NCBI GenBank assembly: GCA_902778535.1
Contig: CACYYG010000001.1
Location: 124,001 to 188,000 of the forward strand
From: an uncultured Prevotellaceae bacterium
GTDB lineage: Bacteria; Bacteroidota; Bacteroidia; Bacteroidales; Bacteroidaceae
Direction of reading: 5' to 3'
Length of the DNA stretch: 64,000 nt
Shown here: positions 24,778 to 39,700 of the stretch, piece by piece
How positions within the stretch are numbered: position 1 is the first letter of the stretch
Layout: every line of letters begins with the position of its first letter
Position numbers and translations under genes: made by a program
The notes under the pieces: generated by a model
The model's database searches: none
What the model was told of the DNA's origin: nothing
What the model saw: the letters and a program-made list of their open reading frames with translations, nothing else

Positions 24778-27700
24778 TTATTCTAAGGCATCCACCTCTT
24801 CTATCAACTGGTGCCGCAAGTCACGAATCTGCTGCATCAACACATCGTCATCGCTACCACCCATCTTGTTGCGCAAGGCATCATAACCCGGCGAAGCCTT
24901 CTTCTTAGACCGTTTGTACTTACCCAGCAGCTTGTCGGCCTTTAGCAGACGCTGCACCGACGGACGCCTGCGGTACTCCTCGATGTAGGTCTCGTCAATG
25001 TCACTGTTCTCCATGTTCTTCAGCTCATGCTTCATGTCAGCGACCTGCTTCGCTATCACCCTCACACGGTAGTCCTCAATGATGTCATCGCGCGTGGCGT
25101 GCATCAGGTACGACTCTGTGGCAACGCTCCAGGTCCTGTCGGCACTCTCACCGTCAAGCATGCGCTGCACATTCTCCATAAACGCTGCACGCTGCATTGC
25201 CTGGTGATTCTCGCCACCAAGGTATTGCTCCATCTTATTCTTCCAGAAAGAGCGGTCTTTATAGGTGGTCGCTGCATCGAAGCGCTCAGAGGCTCCCGTC
25301 AGGTCCGTGACACCGTCTACCAGCTCCTTACGCTGCTCGGCCTTCACGCTGGCGATGGCGGCCTTCAGGCACTCTTCGGCATCAACGCCGTTCATCAGGG
25401 CAGCCTTGTAGGTCTGTTCAATGCCGCGCATGTCACCATCGATGATGAAGGTCTTGAAGTAGTCCACTGTCTTATAACGACTGAAGCCCTTGCTGCTTGG
25501 CATGAAGAAGTCCATCACCTTGTACTCCTTGTCGGCCTGGGTGGGGATACCAAACGGAATGAAATGGCGAGCGGTGGCTGACAGTACGCTGATGGCACGG
25601 CCGTATTTTTCGCGCATCTCACGGTTCTCGTAGCCTTCCTCAAAGCCACGCACGCCCAAAGCGCCCAGGAAGTCCATGACGCCGCCGATATTCGGGTTGG
25701 CCTTGGCCTTCATCCTTTCAATCAGCGGGGCGGGGAACTCCAGGCCATGACGGCCAATGAACATCTCCGGGAACTCCCTGAACTGTTTGCCCCAGCGTAC
25801 ATACGTCTCAGTACCATCATCATATCTGCCGGTAAAAAGGTGGGTCTGCTGACCAAGACTGTTGCCTAGCATCGTGTAGTCATACCATTTCATGCCGTCA
25901 GGATAGGCCAGCTCATAGGGTGACTTGTAACTTGGGTCAGTCTTACGCATCTCTTCGGCCAATTCCTTCCATTTGTCCTCGTCACGCTTGCGGTTCCAGG
26001 CATTGAGGGCGTTATAGAGAACGTTCCAGAAGAACAATACTCCAACCAGATAACATAGCTTGGCATTACGGCTACGGAAGCGCCTCAGTTCATCATGAGC
26101 CACTTTAGAGCCTGCGGCACGCTTGATGTTGTTCCAGTTGTATTTCAGATACTCCTGCCATCCTCCGTCGCTGTACAGACTGCCGAACCCGAAGTTGGCA
26201 AAGAAGTGACGGTTGGTAGATACCAGCCAGTCTGGACTCAGCAAGAGTCTGCGCATCCACTTCAGGGTGCCAGGACTCACGTTCAACAGCTCCCAATACT
26301 GGCCACCAAACATGTCATTGACATATTGTCCTGCTTCGTCATACAGCTGCTCTCTCTGCTCATCGCTCAAACCTTCCTTCTCGGCTCTGCGGTCTATCTG
26401 GTGCTTGAAGCGCATCATCGAAGCTATCTTTAAACCATCATGCAAGTAGTTCCACAGCACTTTGTCGAAGCCTTTGTTTACCCAGTCCAAGAGAATAGCT
26501 GGCACGCTGCCTGCTACACCGGCGGCCTTCTTGAAGGCACTGTCACTGTGATACAGCTCCATCACCATCTCACGAAGCTTGCCGGTGATGTTGTTCACAT
26601 CGGCTGCAGCATAGTCTTCAGTGGCACCAAGCTGCACTAGGTGAGTGGCGGCAAACTTAAAGTCTTCAGGATGGGCGTAGGCAGGCAAAGTGTTTTTCTT
26701 TACACTGTCAACAATAATATACTTGAACAGGTCATTTAGGCCAGCCACTGGACCATTCTGGGCAACGTCGACTTCCCATAGTGCCAAGGCGTGGAATCCG
26801 CTCAGCGCTAGCTCTATCTTCTTGGCAGTAGAACCGGTGATGTCCCAGAATTTTCCCGTAGTCTCCAGCCACTTGTTCACATCCTGTGTGCGCATCGTTC
26901 CGAAGATGTTGGCAAAACGCTTCTGGATGTCTTTAACCACCCAAACATCGCCGACACCAGGAACATGATACCTCACATAGCGGTCTGCAGTAAAAGCATC
27001 GGGCTTCTCGCTGCTCAGCAGGGGAAGGGCGCTCACCACCTCGCCGTCGCTGTTCACCTCTTCAACCACCATAAAGCTCAGATCGTCCAAGAACTTCTTG
27101 TTGGCCAGCGCCTCGTTGTTACTACGGCTGTAGTAGGCAATGATGTCTGCTATGTCCTTGAACTTAGGCACAAGACCAACGTCAATGCCTTGTTGGTAGG
27201 TGTCCACCTCACGATGCTTCATGTTCGGCGACTTGGTGCGCTGATAGTTCTCTACGTATTGTTCCCAAGCTTTCGGGTCGCTCTTGCCCTTGTCCCAGAT
27301 ATGATTGACATAGCCATTACCAATATACCCTGCATCGCCACGCAGGCCGGCATCTTCTAGGGCAAAGAACATCTGGTCATACCACTCCTTGATATGGGCT
27401 AGCAGTTCATCCAGCTCAGGACTCTTCTTGATGGGCAGCTGGTCGCTGATGTCTGCAAACCCGATGACGTTACCATCTTCATCCTTCAGAGCTTCTTCCC
27501 AGTACGTGCCCTCAATGATAAACGGCAAAGCCTCTCGCAACATCTTGCCCGTCACTTGCTGCCCTGTCTGCTGCTGCATCAAGGCCGCCAGCTCCTCTGT
27601 CTTCTTTATAAAGTCATGCAGCCAGATGGCATCGTCAGCATTGCTGCTCTCAAGGTTTTTCCTGCGGTTGATGACAGCAAGCTTTGCATGACGCTTGGCA

Positions 27701-30700
27701 CCTTCGGAGTCTACCTGAACGCCAAATGCCTCGGCCATGTCGCGCTCGGCCAGTATCTCAGCCTCTTCATCTTCAAACGTCTGAGGACCTTCACCGCCTT
27801 CGCCTTCATAGACGGCCATATCTACATTCTCGGCTTCCTGCAGGTCATACCTGCGCTTCCACTCGTCGTAGCGGCGACGATACTCGTCCTGTGCCTTCTG
27901 CATGTAGTCAAAGTAGTTGGGAGCACCACGCCAGACATCTGCCTGCGTCTCATACTCGGCAACCCTGATGGCATACTCCTGTGGCGTCTCGTTCTCGCCA
28001 CGCTTCGGGAATACACCAGGACCTGTTTCGTCTGTCGCAATATTATTGCGACTCCTCCACTCATTCATGTCGGCCTCAAACTTCTCTGACCATTCGTTGT
28101 CGATGTCAGCCTTGTCGGGCATCGGGTCGCCGTTAGCGGTAGCGGTCTCTTCGGCCGTCTTCCATTTCTCCCACTCACGCAAACGCTGCAGGTACTGCGC
28201 CATGCTCTCATCTCTTTTCTTGCGCGGCTTGCCTCTTCTGCTACGCATGATGTCATACTCTGTCTCCTGCGACGCCATCGCTGCCTTCTCGCCATCACTC
28301 AGCTTGTTCCATCGCTTCAGTGCCTCGCCGGTCTTCAGCACATAATAGCTCAGGTCGTGGTCGTTCAAAAGTCCGCGCACCTTCAGACCTATTTTATTTG
28401 CAAATCTGATGATGTAGTGTTTGATCTTGTCCCACAGCGAGAACTCGTCGGCTGTTCTTGGACCGTCGGCGGCAATATCGGCCAGCACCTCCTGAGCGGC
28501 CTTGCTCAGACGCAGCGGGTCATCCCATCCGTAGCCTTCCTCATCAGCCTTATCCAATATCTGCTTCCTGAGCTTCTTGCCCGCACTCCTGAATATAAAC
28601 ATACCAAATGCGTTAGCGGCATCCTGAGCAGTGAGCCCGCTGTTTTCCCTGGCGGGAGCAAACAGTGCAGCCAGACCTTCATGCCCTAACTTCTCATGGC
28701 AGACGGTGCGCCGCACATCGTCCACATCCTCTACCTCGTCGATGACGACATGCACAGTATTGTCATTGGGGTCATACCAGCCCTTGGTGCCTGGCTCCAG
28801 CGTCTGCTGCTCCCAGATAACCTTCACGCCACCCAGCTGCTCAGCCACCTCATCACCTGCATCGGTATACTCTGGATAGATTTCTCGAATTTTTTCGTCT
28901 GAAAGTTTGGGGTTCTCAAAATCTTTCACTATCTTTGCAGCAGAATTGAGGTCATCATTACTGATGTAGTCCACGGGATTAATCCGGAGAGCGTCGATGA
29001 TAGCCTCAATTTCTTTTTTATCATCTACACGCAACAGCTTACCCTGGTTAATCCAGTGAATCCAGTCGTGGAAGTTCTTCGGGAACACGTTCCTTACACT
29101 GTTATACTCCAGCTTCTTGTCATTCACAACAGGCTCCAAGGCAAGACCCACAAGGAATTGCTTGCCTTCAGGCGTCGTGGCTTGATGAATGCCTACCATC
29201 AGGTTCTGCGCCTTCTCCTTGTCGCCATACTCAAAAATGGCAATGGGTCTTTGTATGTGCTTGACGAGGTCTTTTATCTCGTCAGGAGTAAAGGTGTGAG
29301 CTGGGTCATGCATCTTGGTGTTTAGCACGTTGGAGTGCAGTCGAATGGGCGCATACGGTATTCCTGTGCTCAGCAAAGGAATGCTTGGCATGCCCATTTC
29401 AAAGACATGACCAGATGGCAATTCTCCTTTCTTTAGCTTTTCCAAGTCTTCATTGAATTGCGTATTAACTTTCTCCACACGCGCATTGCCGCGACGGAAC
29501 ATCGGCTGACCTTGCATCACGCTTTCCTTCATCTCAGGAGTAACGTCAACGCTCCACATCTTGCGTGCGGATCGCTCCGCGTCGGGCAGATCCACCTCGC
29601 CGGTCTTCACACCCCACTTCTTGCCGTACTTATCCATGAACCTCGGCAGCATCTGGTCGTAGAAGCCCTTCATACCCTCACCACCGATATGAATTTTTTC
29701 ATCTTGAATCACACCATTGTCAAGAAGTCTTTGCGCGAGATCTTTACCAACATATTCTGAAAGGTTATTGGGTTCTACTTTTTTTTCTATGCTATCAAAG
29801 TTATAATCAATAACGCCGTCTTTAAGAGTACCTGCTAAAAGTTTCTTCGTGTCTTTATCGTAAGAAATAAAATTAAAACTTTTAGACAAATCGTACCTCT
29901 TCGATTGCTGCTCACCCTTTGTCCACGCCACTTTGTCGTAGCCGTTCTCGGCTGCATAGCGAAGCATACGCTTCATGGCCAGCTCATGCCAGTTCTTATC
30001 AAACGGTGCGTCGGGAATATCAGAAATGTTGTGGTTCTGTAGTTTTTCTGATGCCGAATAAACTTCTTGCTCCAAACGGTCTGCTTCAGCCTGTTCAGCG
30101 TCAGTCATCTCTGAATAAATGTCTTCGTATGCGCCATCATACTTCTCGCCCATTTTACGGGTATATGCATCGTATGCATCTTGAGCTTTATTTACGGCCT
30201 CACCAAGACGCTCTTCTTCTTCAACAGATTCTTTTGTTTTGTACCCTTTCTCTCTCCCTTCCTGGTGCCTCTTGCTCTGAATCTCGTCAATCACCAACAC
30301 ACGCTTGCCGTCCTTGTCGGTGGTCTCTCCGAACCGCACCCACGCCACAGCCCTGCCATTACCTGCATCGCCGAAGTGGACCTCGTCGCTCTCGTTCCAA
30401 GGCTCCACGGTCGGAACCACCAGTGCAATCTCACGCTTGTTTTTCAGCCCTTCAGTGGTATAGTAGAGACGCTTGTCATTGACGGGCCTGCTGGCGTTCA
30501 TCCCCTTATACTTGTTGGCAAGGGCTACAGCCTCGTCAAAGTCGTCAATCTCCAAGCGTCCGTAATCATCTACGCGGAAGGCGTTGTTAAAGCCATGAAG
30601 GCCACCGGCACCGTAGCGTCTGCACATCTCATCCCATGCGTAGCGTATCTGCTCGTCTGCATCGATGTCAGGATTATCTTCATAAGCATCTTCCTGAAGA

Positions 30701-33700
30701 ATAAAGAACTCTTCGTTGAAGGCATCAACAATGGCCCACTCTTCCGTCTGATCACTTCCATAGTGAACTTCCTCAACCCGTATCTGGTTAGCCCTGATGA
30801 AGTCCATCACCTCCTGCTTGGTGACACTGCCTTTCTTGTCCTTCAGCCAGTCGCTCAGACCTATCCACTTGTCCTCACCAGCCTTCAGGCCACCAGCCTT
30901 CTGAATCATCGCCAGCCACTGCTCAGGCGTAGCCTTCTCCTGCTTGATACCCTCAACGGCCTTCATGGCATTGCTCACAAACACACTGTCTGCTGCCAAT
31001 ACCTTGCGACGCTCTACCTCGTCCAGCATCGCGTCCACAGCATCATGTGCCTCACTGGCTGTCGGCTCACCGGCAATGTCACCCATCATATAGGCACTCC
31101 TGTCAATATGGATGACGTCCTGAGTCCTGACGTTGCGGCTCTTCAGCATGTCGTTAAGACGCCGCACGGAAGCCTTCTCGGCTTTTGTCCCATTATAGAG
31201 ATAGTTACCGTATATGACAACACGGTTGCCGCCCATCTGCTGCACATAACTGGCTATCAGGTCGGCTCCTTGCTGCGTAGCAGCGTCGGCCATTGCTGTC
31301 CAAGGAAGGAAGACGTTTCCCGTCACATGGCCTGCCTGGTCTAACACAATAAGACTCATCTTATCGTGCTCACCAAGGCGATGGCTGCTTACAAACTCCG
31401 CAATGCTCTCGACACTCATCACACTAAAGGCCTCTTCAGGATTCCAGTCAGGAGCAAACACCTGTTTGCTGAATGAATATACCTTCATCGGCAATGTGTC
31501 TTTTTTTGTAGTAGGCATCTCTCGCGATGTCAAATCATTCAATTCCTGGAATACGCCATACTTGCCGCTCTTCGTGTCGATGATAATACCGTCTTGCAAT
31601 TTGTCGCCGAAGATATTATGGAACTTTCGCATCAGATCCTTGTCTTGTCGGCTGCTCTTCAGGTTACCGCTCGGATGGTTATGCACAAACCACACTTTGT
31701 CGGGATCGATGGCCTTAAAAGCAGCCAGCGACTGTTCAACAGGAGCATGGGCGGCATCATAGCTGCCAATAGCCAGATGGATAATGGTAGGCACACCGTC
31801 TTTCTCCAAAACCATGAAGGTGTTCTCAACGGCAGCATCCTCCAGCTCCTTAAAGATGAAGGCTACGTCGTCAATGCTCTCAATATACTCGCTGCCAGTG
31901 AAAGAGAACATACCGTTCTCCTGATAGCGGCGCTGCACATGACTCGTCTCCCCCTCCTCCAAAGGACGAAGCTTCAGCTGCGTCAGGTCATAGCCCTTGG
32001 CACGCACCTCTTCCTTCAGCTGCTGATACCGCTGCTCCGTCTCCTTACGCTCTTGTTCCAAGCGGGCCCCTTCTTCGTCGGACTCGAGTTTTATGCGCTC
32101 CGCCTCCTTCTGCTCGATATAGGCCTCAAGAGCGTCAATCTGCGCTAGCAGCTGTGTGCGCTCAGGAGTGGCATAGCCACCTTGGTCGGCCCACTGCTTC
32201 TTTGAGTCGCTATACATTGAGTAGGCATCGTCAAGGCTGGTGTTGTTCTCTTCCAGCATCTGAGAGTAGGCATCCGTCACCTCGTCATACTCCTGACGGT
32301 GGCGCTTGTCGTATTCGTCAATATGGTAACCACGCTCCTTCTCCTCGTTCTCACCGATGGCCTTCAGCAGCTCCTCATCACTCATCGACGACGGCTTGCT
32401 CATCGACGACATCCCGCCGCTTCGTCCATTGGCTGGCAATTCTATTGCCGAAGCCCCTGCATTCTCAAAGTCCTGGTCACTGAAAAGCTCACCCTGCACA
32501 ATACTCTTCACGCGCGAAGAGCGAATCTTTGCCTTTGGCTGGCCTTCCGTTATCTTGTCGGCAATACCCACCTTATAGCCTTTCCTCACCAGGATGGGAA
32601 GGACAAGGTCTAACTCAGTCTCCGGAACACTAAGCCTTTCGACACCGTCCACCATTTCCAGCGTCCCCTTCCTATAGGCATCGCGACGCACTGCACCAGC
32701 ATCCTTGCCCATAAACAGGAACGCCTTGCTACCGGCATCAAGATACCCGGCCAGCGTGTTCTCACCGCCAGCCTCCTTAATGCCCGTCAGCGTCCGGCCA
32801 ACAGGGTCGTTTTCATTAAGTCCAAATTGATTGATGCGAGGCATAGAGACAATGGAGGCCTCCATAGCCATATCATTGACCGTACCTGCCTTTTCAAGGT
32901 ATCTGCCGCCTAGTTCAAAGCGTTTGCTCAGCGGCACCACTTTCCCGCTCTTGTCTGTGACAACAGGCTCAGCACTCTTTAGCGATGCTACATGCTTATA
33001 CCTGTCTGCGCTGTCTGCGAGACTTACAACAATGCCCTTACCCAACGCGCGTACACAGGCCTCGGCAGTGCTTCCTGTGTCAACAACATTGTCAATGACC
33101 ACTGGCAACTTACCATCTGGCAACTTACTTATTGCCTTGATGCCTAGATCGTCAACGGACAAAGGTCTACCTGCCTTCTTGGCCTCGTATTGACTACCAC
33201 GCTCGCCGCCTCTCAGCACGTCAGCGACGGGTGCGCCGGTGCGCTCGCTAAGCGCCTGCGCCAAGTCTAGCATGTCGGTGGCTGTGCCTTTACGACTGGG
33301 GGCGGGCACTAGTACAGCATCCTTGGGTATTAGTGGAGCCATCAGGTCGGCCACGCTCGATACCACGCGAGGGTCACGGTTCTTGATGCCACGAGCCAGG
33401 TTCTGCAGCTTGCCTCTATAACCAGCTACGGCTATAAAGGGAGTAATGCCATTGCCGATATTCTCCCTTAATGCCTGGTCAAACAGCTCCTTTGCTGTAG
33501 ACGTGTCGGAATTACCGACAGCTTGCAGGTAGCGCTCATCACGTTCACGCAGCCACTCCTCTACACGCTTACGGGGATTGATCTTGTTAGCGAAGTCACG
33601 CACTACCTGGTCGTACACCTGCTCAGCACTTGTATACTTGATGTGCAGGAAGTCGCCTATCTGCTTCCAAAAGTCCTGAATGGCATTGCTGATGTTTTTC

Positions 33701-36700
33701 CATATATTGCCCCACTTGCTCTTGTATTCGGAGTCTCTTCCGTTCATGCGTCGATATTCGGCTTCAGCACGCTCGGCACCTTTCTTCCCACTGAACTTCG
33801 CTATCATCTCCTCGGCAATATCGTCCTCACTCTTCAAGTCTGGATTGACAGACTTCACAAACTCCCAGGTGCCCTTGTCGCCTTTCATCAGGCCGACAAT
33901 GCCCTTCCATCCTTCAGGATTTAAACGACGGAATGCCTCGCACCACGGATGGGCATACTCATGCACAGGCAGCTCGGCATCAATCTTGGTCGGGTCAAGG
34001 TACATCTTACCCCTGTAGGTGAAACCGTAGATATCACCGCTAGGGGTCTCGAAGTGGCGCATCTTACCCTCTTCGCTTTGGTCTTTCTCAGCCTTCTTGC
34101 GAACACGACGGTTCTCTGACGGATCGGTACTCACATCAAAGCCCATTGCCTCCAGGTTATCCACCATGGCATCGCCAATCTCTCGAAGCTCTATACGCCT
34201 ACGCTGCTCAGCCTCCAACGCCTTGATGTCAGCCTCGGCCTTTTCAATATTATTATTAAGAAGCCTTTCTTTCGCACTACCGCTGCCCTCCACACCGGCA
34301 GCCTTCAGCAGATAACGGCTGACAGAAAGGTCTTTCTGACGCTTCTTCAGTAGCTGCGACAGGCGCTCACGTTCCATGCTCTCTATCTCATCGGCATCCC
34401 ACGTAGGAAGATGGCGCACACGCTCGCGCACATCGGCTATCAGCTGGTCTACGTTGTCTCTTATAGGGTCGCCGTTTTTTGTGCGCACATAGTCGGCAAA
34501 GGGCTTTGTCTTATGGTCGGAGTCTTCCAGCCACTTGTCAAAATCAGCCTTCCTCACACCCATCATCTGCATCACATGGCTGTCCCACCAACCGGGAGAG
34601 TAGTTGCGCTCATACGCTGACTTCGCCTCTTTCCAGTTGTTATAACCGTACATCACCTTATGCTCATCGAAACTGCCGTCTTCGCTCTTCTGGTCAACGA
34701 CAAACACCCGGCCGTTCCAACTGTCAAGGTCGGCATCGTCATTGATGAACATATCGATGTGGTCGCCGTCATGGCCGTACTTACCAAGGATGTAGCCGTA
34801 GGTGTCCTGCATGGTGGTGCTCCAAGGCTTGCCGCTACGGTCAACACCGCTGCGCACACTGCCCTTCGGGTTCTCTATGGTATAGTCATAGCCGCCAAAA
34901 CTAACATGGCCCTTCTTGTAGTTTCCGGCCTCCTTCTGAGCATCCGTAGGGCTTACGTTCACCTCTTCCTTTGCCTCTGCAAGCCTTGAAGAGAAAGATT
35001 TTTCCTCTTTTCTTTGGTCGTTTGAAATATTCTTCGTATCTTTGCCTGCAGAAGAAAGGCCGCCACCTTCGTTGATAGGTTGCCCTGCGGATGAATTGGC
35101 GGGTTCATCGAGTGCAGTCGCCTTATAAAGCAACCTGTCACTCTTCAATTTATTTTTCAGCTGGTTCTCCCTTATAATATGCGAACTGATTGAGACTTCC
35201 AGTCCGTTCTGTGATACAGTTACACTTTCAAAGTGAACGCATTTTGTACCATCTGGCTTTTGGAATGTCTTCACGAAAAGATAAGATGACGGACGCTCAT
35301 GGTCTATATCTTGCTTCTTGTCTTTTTCTTCCAGAACAATATCGGGCTTGCTAAGTGTCTCAAGTAACATGCCATACTGTTGTTCTCTTCCTTTGACAAA
35401 CAGCTTTTCTTTCTGATTCTCGCCCATCTTGACATCTCCGAGGGGAGTCTCTACGTTGCTCTTCCATGTATTATTAGCAATCTCTACAAAGGGAGATACA
35501 CCTGCATGATTCTTCATGGAGTTTACAACCGCGTCAACTTCTTTGCCGGTCAGCTGTTCAGAGGAAATGTGTTCTAACGGGTTTGTTTTGCAAACAACTT
35601 CAAGTGTTTCGTAGCCACCTGTAGATAATGGTACAAGAATAGTTGCGGCAATAGCTCCATCAGGAGAAATACGCACTTCATTAACCTTTATTCCGTTTTC
35701 GTCGTATAGGCCATCTTTGTTGTCACCAAATATTGCCTCATAGTCTTCATCAGAAAGCAGTTCTTTGGCAGGTATGCCGACAAAAGCTCCGTTTGTCTTG
35801 CTTCCAGAGTAAACTGTTTTCCCCTTACTATTAACGCCAACCCTTCTTAATTTTACGGTCGTATAGCCTTGAGCACCTGTCTTCTTTGACAAATACACCT
35901 GACCGGGCAAAATATTTCCCTTGTCAATATTGTCAGCATCTGGGACTTCTATAGTCACATCAGCCTCGCCAGCTCCTCCTTCACTTGCTGGCGTAGCTGC
36001 AGCCGGCTCACCTTCTTGCCCCTGTTCTGCCAGAGCACCCGCCTCTTGGCTTCCTCCAGCACGTCTTTCATTCTCTCTGTCATTGTCTTCTGCTATTTGG
36101 TTAAAATATTCTTCACTTGTCCTGTAGCCCTCCTGCTCGGCAAGGCGCTGTTCCAGGTCGCCCATGAAGGCGTCATATTCCTCTGGGGTCATGCCGGTCA
36201 TCTGCATGATGGCGGCATCCTCAGCCTCACGCCGTGCCTCTTCCTCGGCATCACGCGCACGCTCCAGGTTGGCCTCGTAGACCTCATCAGCCCTGGCGAT
36301 GCGGTCATCTACTATCCTGTTGGTGATGTCACTCGGCTTGCTGGCACTACTAAGCATGTCAAGCAGCGCATTGCGCACTTCCTCGGTGCCGTAAGGACTG
36401 TCCTCGGCAATGGCATGCACGATTTCCTCAATGCCCTTGCCCCTACCCTCAGGCGCAAGGAAGTAGTTAATGCCGTTGGTGTCATATTGCTTGCCGATGC
36501 CACGTGTCTTGTCACGGCCCAACTCGTCACGCAGACCACGCACATAATGCTCGCCACGCTGCATACCTTCCCAGTTGATGCTACCCTTGCCAAGGTGGGC
36601 GGCAACCCACTCGTAAACATCCTGCGGCTCCAACGCATCAATGCCAAGGACTGACATAGCCTCTTCATCGTCTGCAAAGGCCTCACGCGCCAGCTTCATC

Positions 36701-39700
36701 TTCTTCTGCGGATCGCTCTCCTTCTCCATAGCAGCCATCATCCGCTCATGTGGACTCATCGCGGCTTTGTTACGGGCAGCATACAGACGGCCCAGGCTGC
36801 TGGCAAGCTTGCCCAGCTCCTGCTGACGCACCACCATAGCGCTCTCCTCTGCTTCTAAATTGGCCAGCCGTGCCATCATGTCACGAAGCTCTGCCTCGCT
36901 AGCGTCAGTCAGGCCGCGGCGGTAGTCGTTGACAGCATCACGCGCGGCTGAGAGCTGTGGGAACAGTTTGTCACGGTGCTGTATCTTGAGCTGTTCCCTT
37001 AGGCTGTCTACATGCTTTGCAGCATCACCCTGCTCGGCAAATTGCTCCATCAGTTCCTGTCCAGTCGGCAAAGCACCGGTGGCCTCCTTCGTCTGTTGCC
37101 CGGCAATTTCATTGCCGCCCACAGCGGTCTGTGCCTTCCTTATCTCCTTCTGGCGATCAGCCTCGAACTTCCTCCGCTCCTCATCGGTCATCAAAGCCTG
37201 ACGTATCTCTCCCCACTTTCTGCGACGTTTCCTGGCATCAGTCAAAGATGCACGCGCATCATCCAGTGCTGCAGTCTCTTCCTCGCTAAGACTGTCAATA
37301 GCGGCTTTATTCTCCAGCCTCCTGACGGTCTCTGCGGCTTGCTCGGCCTGATTGCTCGTCCTCTCAGCCTCACTCTCCACGCTACCCATCACAGCTGCAT
37401 GATGCTTTGCTTTCTCTGCCTCGCTCAATTGCTGCCCGTCCTGCCTACTCTCCAGATACTCAGCCACGGTCTTCGGGTCGCTGCCTTCAGCGGTAAGGTC
37501 GGGTGTTCCTTCGGCATAACCTACAATGCTCTTGCCAAAGCGTTCTGCCTTCTGTTGTGCGATAGCATCATCAGTCTCCTGTTTCAGCTGGGCTTCTATC
37601 TTCGCCTTGTCTGCATCATATACGGCTCGACGGGCATCATTGCCGCTCATCGGCACCTGGCTCCCGTCTTCCATGGTAAAGAGTATGTTCACTGCACCGT
37701 CCTTTCCGGCAACAGTGGCACGGAAAGCACGACCGGCAATCATCAGGTCAACTTGACTGCCTGGAGTAAAGTCACCACCATTGGCAAGTCCCTCAATCTG
37801 CTGCTCCAGCTGTGCTGCAAAACTGTTGACGTCTGCGCTGACAACATCACTCACCATCTGACGCTCGCCGACACTCTTTATCTGGCTGACGGGTATCTGC
37901 TTGCGCTCGCCTGACTCGGTGACAATCATCACACCGCCAAGCGTGTTGTTCAAGTTTCCTGCCAGATAGTACGCCTTACTGCCGTCACTCAGCGTTAGCT
38001 CGGTGATGCTGCCGTCAGGAGCTGCCAGCGGCTCCAGGGCTGCACGGCGCTGCTGCTCATACTCCTGCGCCTGCTGGGTGATGGCATCGTCAAGGCCTCT
38101 CGATGTCTCCATCATGTCACGATACTGTTCAATGGCCTCGCGCTGTGAGTCGTTCAGTAATCCTGAATTACTCGCTGTCAGCCTGTCAGCCTCAGCATCG
38201 TCACCTGCCTCTACAGCTTTTATCACATCACTCCTCAGGCGTGACAATACAGGATTGCTGGAAGGAAAGAGTTGTTCCATCCTGGCAATGGATAGTTTCA
38301 AGTCATAATTGACCTGTGGCAACGTACTAGTGTCTTGAACTGCAGCAGCACCACGCTGATAGGCTGCCTCACGGCGCTGTGTTACAGAGGGAGCCGCTGA
38401 CGGGTCGTTTGCTCCAGTGCCGCTATTAGCACCTGCCTCGCCGCCAGCAGTATCAACACTCCCTCCAGGGCCGCTGCCCCCACTTGGCGCGCCTCCGTTC
38501 TCAAATACAACTCCAGCCGGGTTCGTATTACCTGGCGCGCTATTCTCTAACATGCGCTGGCCTGTCACATCCTCGAAATCAGCCTCCTCGGCATCCTTCG
38601 TCTCTTGCTCGGCGATTCTATCGCCGTCCCTTGCCTCGGCAACATGCTGCCGCATGGCTTCCTGATAGTCCAGCAGCATCTGCACCTCTTCCTCGGTGCG
38701 AACATCTTTTTCAAGCGCCTTATGCAAACTGCCTGGTTCAAGGCCATGCTCGCGCTCATAGGCATCGGTGAACTCCTTCAGTGCACGGCCAGAATTGACA
38801 AATCCTTCGAAATGCTGCCTGTAAAGGCCTGCCAGACTCTGACCTCCCTCGCTCAGCTCTTCACCTGACTCTACATTTTTATAGATGTCCAACAATTCGT
38901 CCTGATGCTGGTGCAAGTAGATGGCTTGCTGTTCTGCCTTGGTCAGCTCTTCACCTCGCAGTATCTTTTTTGAAGCCTCGCGATAGGCGTTCTCAAAGTA
39001 TTCGGTGAAACGCCGGTATGCATCGGTACTGTTCACCTTACCTTCCAGTGCCTCCGTGGTGTTGGCAAACAGCTCGCCACGCATTGCGTCTGCGGCTTTG
39101 TCAGCATCCTCACGGCTATCATAACGATGCTCTTCTAGCAGCTGACCGTCAATATCCCTTGTCCTTAGCACGGATTCACCAGAAGGACCGTCTTCAATAT
39201 CCAGCTCCACCGCCTTCCCCGGTGGCGGCAGAATACCATCAACAATCCTTGCCACCTTCTGCTTAGTGGCAAAGGGGATGTCGGGGTTGACCATCATCTT
39301 CCTATATGCTTCTGCGCCGGCATTGATCTCTTCAGTGCTGAGATTGCCCTCACGCTCACCTGCTCCAGGCACCGTCCTGGCTGAACGCATAGAAGTGATG
39401 GCATCGATAAACTGCGCTCCATCGGCGTTGGCACGAATCATGTCTACGTCTTCATCGATCAGCTCACCCTTCTTTGCCTCCAAGGCTTTCTTCGGATGCA
39501 GGAAGGCATCGGCATAGCGCTTGATGTTATCCATGTTTGTCAGCTTGATGAGCGCAAGGTTCAATGCCGACTCGGCAAGACCTGCCAGCGGATTGCCGAA
39601 GGCATCTTCTCCCTTTGCGAGCTTCTCCAGTTCTCCTGCAGTATAGAACACACCAGCCTCGCCAGCGAAGCTGCCTGCCTTGCCTGCCACCTTGCCGATG

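Noticed and set aside
30181-31344. 387-aa plus-strand frame inside the giant gene
   Set aside because: It is a shadow of the minus-strand frame, which carries clear domain motifs in the same bases.
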